From: Marinomonas posidonica_A
Lineage (GTDB): Bacteria; Pseudomonadota; Gammaproteobacteria; Pseudomonadales; Marinomonadaceae
NCBI RefSeq assembly: GCF_043643765.1
Contig: NZ_JBHZSP010000002.1
Coordinates: 248,001-312,000 of the forward strand
Length of the DNA: 64,000 nt
Direction of reading: 5' to 3'
The notes below the pieces were generated by a model, which worked only from the letters and a program-made list of their open reading frames with translations, did no database searches and was not told where the DNA came from. The position numbers and the translations under genes were made by a program. Positions 60,307-64,000 of the stretch are shown here, in pieces. Position 1 is the first letter of the stretch. Each line of letters opens with the position of its first letter.

Positions 60307-60964
60307 TTCTGGCTGGCTCCGAAGTGGAAATAATTCTTAGATGTTGGGCAATGCCCGTATGGGGTAATGCATTTACCTCACTACCTGCGGGAACAAATGG
60401 CGTTGAGGTACTGGTGATGCCTATTTCGGTAGCAACAGCTATTCTAGGAATGGCAATCGACTCACGAGCAAGGTTCATTGAGTAGAAATCCCGCTCTGAT
60501 TTCATTTCTAAGATCAGTGCATCCACTCGTGTATTGATTTCTGGAGTAAGTACTTGATCGGATCCGTATACCCAAATGTTAAAATGATAGGGTTGGCCCT
60601 CATTCTGATACCAAGGAGTAATAGCCGCACTAAAACCCATTTGCTCAAAGGCTTTTACGAACCCCAAGCGTGTACCGCTTAGCTGACGGTTTCGCCATGC
60701 AAATTCTCCACGAGTCCGCTTTATTGCTTCTGTGTCGCTTGATTCCCACACGGGTACCTGACGATCAATACCCAACAATGTGACGGCAGATTCTGGACAG
60801 GATTGAGCATTGAACAGTTGAGGATAAGCATGCTCTACCGCAAAGAGGGATTCACTCAGTGCCAGTTCTAAGGCTCTTTCAAGTGGGCTTCTGTTGTCCG
60901 GTAAAAGACTATGGATTTTGAGCTGCGACAGTAATGTTGACTGACTCAAGGTAAGGTGCCTCAC
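60293..60964 (-). CDS. Baseplate/tail protein I (P2 gpI-like)
   Basis: A 223-residue protein with HSLLPDNRSPLERALELALSESLF, LFNAQSCPESAVTLLGIDRQVPVWESSDTEAIKRTRGEFAWRNRQLSGTRLGFVKAFEQMGF and the C-terminal part typical of gpI. Forms part of the baseplate wedge. Overlaps gpJ by 56 bases and H by 14. Confidence 0.9.
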   Translation of the reverse strand: MRHLTLSQSTLLSQLKIHSLLPDNRSPLERALELALSESLFAVEHAYPQLFNAQSCPESAVTLLGIDRQVPVWESSDTEAIKRTRGEFAWRNRQLSGTRLGFVKAFEQMGFSAAITPWYQNEGQPYHFNIWVYGSDQVLTPEINTRVDALILEMKSERDFYSMNLARESIAIPRIAVATEIGITSTSTPFVPAGSEVNALPHTGIAQHLRIISTSEPARNERL

Positions 60965-61910
60965 TGTATTGGCAACGAATTGGTGTGGTTACGCTATTTA
61001 ACTCACCACGATATGCCCCAGTGGCTTTGAGTAAAATGCTGTAGAGCATGGAAGGCTCTATACTGCCTGACAGCCTGTGTTGCTGACTGGCGTAGTCTTG
61101 CACGGCTTGTTCTGCTAATTGTTTCGCTTGAGCTTCATCCACCCCCGGCATCACAAACAAGGTCGCTTCGCATGACCAGTTCACGATGTTTGGCGCTTTG
61201 ACTGTGAGCAAATCGGTTTCCTGTGCTATATCATCCCGTTCAAGATACGCCTGAGTGGCTTCCAAGAGCGCGTTGCTTGGTGTGCCATTTCCTGTGTGAG
61301 ATAGGATGTAGCAATCCACTTCACCTGGAGCCACTTGGCGAGCTTGGGCGTCTTTGGTTTGGCCTGCCATATCATGGCCCAGAAATTCATACTTCATGAT
61401 GACGGTGTTTGCTTCAAGGCTTTCAAGCTGGATTTTAGGACGACCACCAAGCGTCATGGCGTTGAAGCGATAACCCGACCGCGTCCCCGTCGTGGCTAAG
61501 GCATACACCGCTAAGTAATACCGAGTTAAAAGTGCATCGTTGCTTTCCATGGTGGCAGGCACTTCAGGAAAAGCATTTGGATCGCCCTCATCAATAATCT
61601 GTCGTTCAATGCCAAGCTGGCTTACGATCAGATCCACCATGTCGTCACCTGTGGCGTACATGCCAAACATTTGTAACGCCTGAGCGTTCATTTGTCGAAA
61701 ATGGCTTTGCAGTATCACTGTGAAAGCTTCAGTGAGCTTGGTCATGAGCTCCGCTTGGTTTTCAAAGGTTTCCGCTACGGCTTCCACATCGTCTGGCGCA
61801 TTGGTGTTTAAGTAATCCAGCACATTGTTTTTAATGGTCTGAAATAAGTTATCGAAACTGGGTGTTTTGATGATCTCAGGTTTAGGCAGTGGATTCTGAT
61901 GTGGAAACAT
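60909..61910 (-). CDS. Baseplate assembly protein J (P2 gpJ-like)
   Basis: About 333 residues from MFPHQNPLPKPEIIKTPSFDNL; the upstream ATG five codons earlier is an alternative. Pattern of gpJ: PDDVEAVAETFENQAELMTKLTEAFTVILQSHFRQMNAQALQMF, GDDMVDLIVSQLGIERQ, EVDCYILSHTGNGTPSNALLEATQAYLERDDIAQETDLLTVKAPNIV. Wedge component of the baseplate. Overlaps gpW by 29 bases and gpI by 56. Confidence 0.9.
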   Translation of the reverse strand: MFPHQNPLPKPEIIKTPSFDNLFQTIKNNVLDYLNTNAPDDVEAVAETFENQAELMTKLTEAFTVILQSHFRQMNAQALQMFGMYATGDDMVDLIVSQLGIERQIIDEGDPNAFPEVPATMESNDALLTRYYLAVYALATTGTRSGYRFNAMTLGGRPKIQLESLEANTVIMKYEFLGHDMAGQTKDAQARQVAPGEVDCYILSHTGNGTPSNALLEATQAYLERDDIAQETDLLTVKAPNIVNWSCEATLFVMPGVDEAQAKQLAEQAVQDYASQQHRLSGSIEPSMLYSILLKATGAYRGELNSVTTPIRCQYSEAPYLESVNITVAAQNP

Positions 61911-62241
61911 CCAGTGGTACCTCAAATTCTATTTTCTTACCCTTCCACTGCCCTTCAAAGTAAAGAGCAAGGCCATTTGTTAAACGCCTAGCAACGCAGC
62001 GTGAAGGTACGAAATCCGTTAAGCCATTTTTGGGTTCGTAAAAGGCTTCGATGGCAGCCGATTGAAGACGGATTAAGGTACTGTCTGTCATATTCGCGCC
62101 TAAGTATTGCCTAACATCACTGCCAAAGTTAGCGCGTTTGACTCGACCCGCTTTTGGTGTGGTCATCACTTGTGTGATGCGGCTAACGAGCTGTTCAAAG
62201 TCTTGTAATGTACGCCCTGTTTTTCGATCAATGCCTATCAT
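61882..62241 (-). CDS. Baseplate protein W (P2 gpW / gp25-like)
   Basis: A 119-residue member of the GPW/gp25 family (MIGIDRKTGRTLQDFEQLVSRITQVMTTPKAGRVKRANFGSDVRQYLGANMTDSTLIRLQSAAIEAF), a wedge protein that connects to the sheath in T4-like baseplates. Tight overlaps with gpJ. Confidence 0.92.
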   Translation of the reverse strand: MIGIDRKTGRTLQDFEQLVSRITQVMTTPKAGRVKRANFGSDVRQYLGANMTDSTLIRLQSAAIEAFYEPKNGLTDFVPSRCVARRLTNGLALYFEGQWKGKKIEFEVPLDVSTSESTA

Positions 62242-62262
62242 TCGCCTACCCTTTTTTTACTT

Positions 62263-62460
62263 TTAAGTGACTTTATAGGTACCTGCAGAAGAACCGCTTG
62301 CCACAGCTACATCAGCATTTTGGGTGATGTGATTTACAATGCCTTCGGCAAATGCCAACCACCATTCGTGACCGGCTGCATTATTTGCCAATGGGTCAAA
62401 TCCCTTTGCCTTCATGGCCGCTTCAATGTCTAGTGCTAGTTGCTCTGAATTTAATGCCAT
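62263..62460 (-). CDS. Small phage protein in baseplate operon
   Basis: A 65-residue protein (LNSEQLALDIEAAMKAKGFDPLANNAAGHEWWLAFAEGIVNHITQNADVAVASGS). Commonly seen between V and W in such phages; no function assigned. Good spacing in the operon (15 bases after V, 21 before W). Confidence 0.7.
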   Translation of the reverse strand: MALNSEQLALDIEAAMKAKGFDPLANNAAGHEWWLAFAEGIVNHITQNADVAVASGSSAGTYKVT

Positions 62461-62475
62461 CTAGGTTGTCTCCTA

Positions 62476-63141
62476 TCACTTGGCCGCGGTGACAGTTGAG
62501 GAACAGTCTGCATGGGGCAATCCGGTGATCATGCATTTGTGCGCACCTGTAACAACGCCGGTACCGCCATTTAATTTGATGTTTGACGCATCTACTGTGG
62601 TATCACCAGAGGATTTCAGTGCAGTTGTACCCTTAACATCAACCGTGGCATTTTGCTCCACGGCGACTACGGCTGAGCCACCGACATTGATGTTGAGGTC
62701 TCCAACCGATTTGATGGTCATTTGGTGCTTTTGAGTGTGATATGACACGAGTGACCCATCGGGGTAACAGCGCACTATTTCATTCACATCCTGACTTGGG
62801 GCTGGGAACTTGTCACTGAATAAACCTATCAATGCAACGGTTTGGGTGCCGTTGTGGCCAGCTCCGTAATTCAGCAATACCGCTTGCTCCCCAAGTGATG
62901 GGCAGCGGTAATCTGTGGTCGCGCCTGCTGCAGTGGAAAACCATCGAATGAACGGACTTTTCAACGCACCATGTTGCACGCGAATTAGGGTATTAGACTC
63001 ATGTATTTCACAGACAAAGCCCAAACGAACCATACTTTGGAGGCGTCTTCTTAGGTCTTCTGTTTCTTCGCTTAGCTCTTCGATTCTATCGAGATAAGGG
63101 GTCAACATGTCCCGAACCATGGCTTCAATCAGTTGACGCAT
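62476..63141 (-). CDS. Baseplate spike protein V (P2 gpV-like)
   Basis: A 221-residue protein with an OB-fold start (MVRLGFVCEIHESNTLIRVQHGALKSPFIRWFSTAAGATTDYRCPSLGEQAVLLNYG) and a beta-helix C-terminus (VGDLNINVGGSAVVAVEQNATVDVKGTTALKSSGDTTVDASNIKLNGG), ending in GLPHADCSSTV. This is the membrane-piercing spike. Start overlaps the previous stop by one base (TAATG). Confidence 0.92.
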   Translation of the reverse strand: MRQLIEAMVRDMLTPYLDRIEELSEETEDLRRRLQSMVRLGFVCEIHESNTLIRVQHGALKSPFIRWFSTAAGATTDYRCPSLGEQAVLLNYGAGHNGTQTVALIGLFSDKFPAPSQDVNEIVRCYPDGSLVSYHTQKHQMTIKSVGDLNINVGGSAVVAVEQNATVDVKGTTALKSSGDTTVDASNIKLNGGTGVVTGAHKCMITGLPHADCSSTVTAAK

Positions 63142-63662
63142 TAAAGGCTCCGATATTCGTCTTGGTCGTTTTCATTAGTTGGGTTGGTCGTTATTCGAAT
63201 GCCGTGTTTAACGATTTCAGGTTGCCAAGTGGATGCTCCGAGGTAGAGCTTTTGCTCCCAATTCACGACCCACGAATCAAAGCCGCCTTGAGTTTCTTTG
63301 CGAAAGTTGCCGGGGTAGGCTTCAATGTTGAATGGTTTTTCTAGAACAGAACCCGTTAGCCAAATGCCCTTTTCATAAACAAATTGGGATACCGCGATGG
63401 CAAACTCTTGGAGTTCCATTTGTAGGTTGTCGACTTCTTGCCCCAGCACACAATGAATAGCGAATTGCGCCACAACGGGATAACGGCCATCCCCCACATC
63501 GGGAGCTTTTGGCAGCTCTTCGATGTTCAATAAACAGGCTGGCGCCAGTTCGTACATATTTTTGTTTGGGTCATAGCTTTCTATGGTGACTTTAGGAAAG
63601 CGACTTTTTAGCGCATCCGTGATGGCTTGGTGCACATCGGTTAAGTTGATATGGGTTGCCAC
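63141..63662 (-). CDS. Phage tail protein, terminator-like (Gp37/DUF1834 type)
   Basis: A 173-residue protein (HQAITDALKSRFPKVTIESYDPNKNMYELAPACLLNIEELPKAPDVGDGRYPVVAQFAIHCVLGQ...WVVNWEQKLYLGAS). The pattern of measuring domain and strands is that of tail-terminator type proteins found before gpV in P2/Mu-like operons. Exact family uncertain. Confidence 0.6.
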   Translation of the reverse strand: MATHINLTDVHQAITDALKSRFPKVTIESYDPNKNMYELAPACLLNIEELPKAPDVGDGRYPVVAQFAIHCVLGQEVDNLQMELQEFAIAVSQFVYEKGIWLTGSVLEKPFNIEAYPGNFRKETQGGFDSWVVNWEQKLYLGASTWQPEIVKHGIRITTNPTNENDQDEYRSL

Positions 63663-64000
63663 TCATTGCCCCTCAATGTTCATTGCAAAGTGTATTTCTT
63701 GCTTAAGTATCTGTTTGAATCGCGCCTCGGCTCTGGCGTGATAACGCTCAATGATGGGTTGTGCGATCTTATCTATTTCCATGGTGACGGCTTCAATGGG
63801 TAATTCTGTCCATTGGCCATCTTGTCGTTTCGTTCGTTTGCCACCAGCGGCATATTTTCTTTTAAATATGCCGGTGTGACCTGACTTCATTGTGGCGATG
63901 AAGGCGCCTATAAAATGATGTTTGCCCACTCTGACACCAAGGTCGGTTTGTTTCGCTTTACCAAGTGAATAAACGGAAATGGGTGATAAGCCAAACCAAA
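63663..64000 (-). CDS. Minor tail protein Z-like, C-terminal part, cut by window edge
   Basis: The frame is open to the right edge, so the protein is partial (about 112 residues). ISVYSLGKAKQTDLGVRVGKHHFIGAFIATMKSGHTGIFKRKYAAGGKRTKRQDGQWTELPIEAVTMEIDKIAQPIIERYHARAEARFKQIL resembles the C-terminal half of prophage minor tail protein Z (FxA-T-RSGH-G-FxR pattern, xELPIEAV). An internal start at 63929 would give 88 residues but the conserved part begins earlier. Directly precedes the terminator-like gene. Confidence 0.65.
   Translation of the reverse strand, partial: WFGLSPISVYSLGKAKQTDLGVRVGKHHFIGAFIATMKSGHTGIFKRKYAAGGKRTKRQDGQWTELPIEAVTMEIDKIAQPIIERYHARAEARFKQILKQEIHFAMNIEGQ

Larger units (their letters stand above)
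40200..64000. mobile_element. P2-like prophage integrated at dusA (right end outside window)
   Basis: Extends from the dusA junction to beyond the window. It holds, on the minus strand, a complete P2-type tail gene set from a Z-like gene to D, with cargo C between T and U and cargo B between D and the dusA junction. Capsid, terminase, lysis, integrase and repressor genes are not present here and are expected to the right. Confidence 0.75.

Noticed and set aside
1..64000. CRISPR arrays, tRNA or rRNA genes, insertion sequences
   Set aside because: No regularly spaced repeats, no cloverleaf pattern with a TTCGA arm outside coding sequence, and no transposase frame were seen in a read-through by eye.

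Overview
The window looks like a gammaproteobacterial chromosome, probably Oceanospirillales and Marinomonas-like. That placement rests on gene order (thiC-thiDE-thiS-thiG-thiH, rsmI/lpoA-yraN-diaA, zapE-rplM-rpsI-sspA-sspB, ibaG-murA-hisG-hisD) and protein similarity by eye; no database search was run. The last 24 to 31 kb are P2-like prophage sequence.

Host part (1 to about 33.2 kb). From the left: a truncated sensor with a periplasmic molybdopterin-fold partner; an aldo/keto reductase; a heme uptake locus made of two Fur-box-controlled arms (hmuTUV on +, receptor plus HmuS on -); aroA; a Spy/CpxP-like protein; a thiamine operon behind a TPP riboswitch; the rsmI/lpoA divergent pair with yraN and diaA; stringent starvation genes sspA/sspB; ribosomal genes rpsI/rplM; zapE, zapG, a Nif3-like gene and a DegS/AlgW protease; the ibaG-murA-hisG-hisD-SRPBCC operon; a secreted endonuclease I; a small membrane protein and an outer-membrane barrel.

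Prophage part. From the right edge leftwards on the minus strand runs a P2-type contractile-tail operon: Z-like (cut by the edge), a terminator-like protein, V, small protein, W, J, I, fibre H, fibre-assembly protein, small protein, FI, FII, E/E' with a T TTT TTG slippery site, tape measure T, then U, X and D. T and U are separated by about 5 kb of accessory genes (cargo C), and more accessory genes (cargo B) follow D up to a truncated 5' end of dusA at 40.1 kb, a known integration target. Left of that dusA fragment lies a second, decayed piece with the same logic: a free T C-terminus, cargo A, then the first codons of a broken U gene.

Most notable content. Each cargo carries one self-contained regulatory module: a sigma70-like promoter (TTGACC-N17-TAACAT or TAGTAT), a structured leader closely resembling the C4 antisense RNA of phage P1 and CI RNA of P4, an antirepressor-type gene (two Rha, one AntA/AntB type) and a terminator. 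In all three leaders a 7-base antisense seed is complementary to two sense copies, one early in the leader and one near the antirepressor ribosome site, and the seed differs in each module. The three modules therefore look like orthogonal immunity switches. Beside them are genes of defence-associated types (HEPN-like proteins, DUF2806, DUF4145, DUF3800, a BRCT protein, a possible pPIWI-associated nuclease, a trypsin-like protease, a TPR protein).
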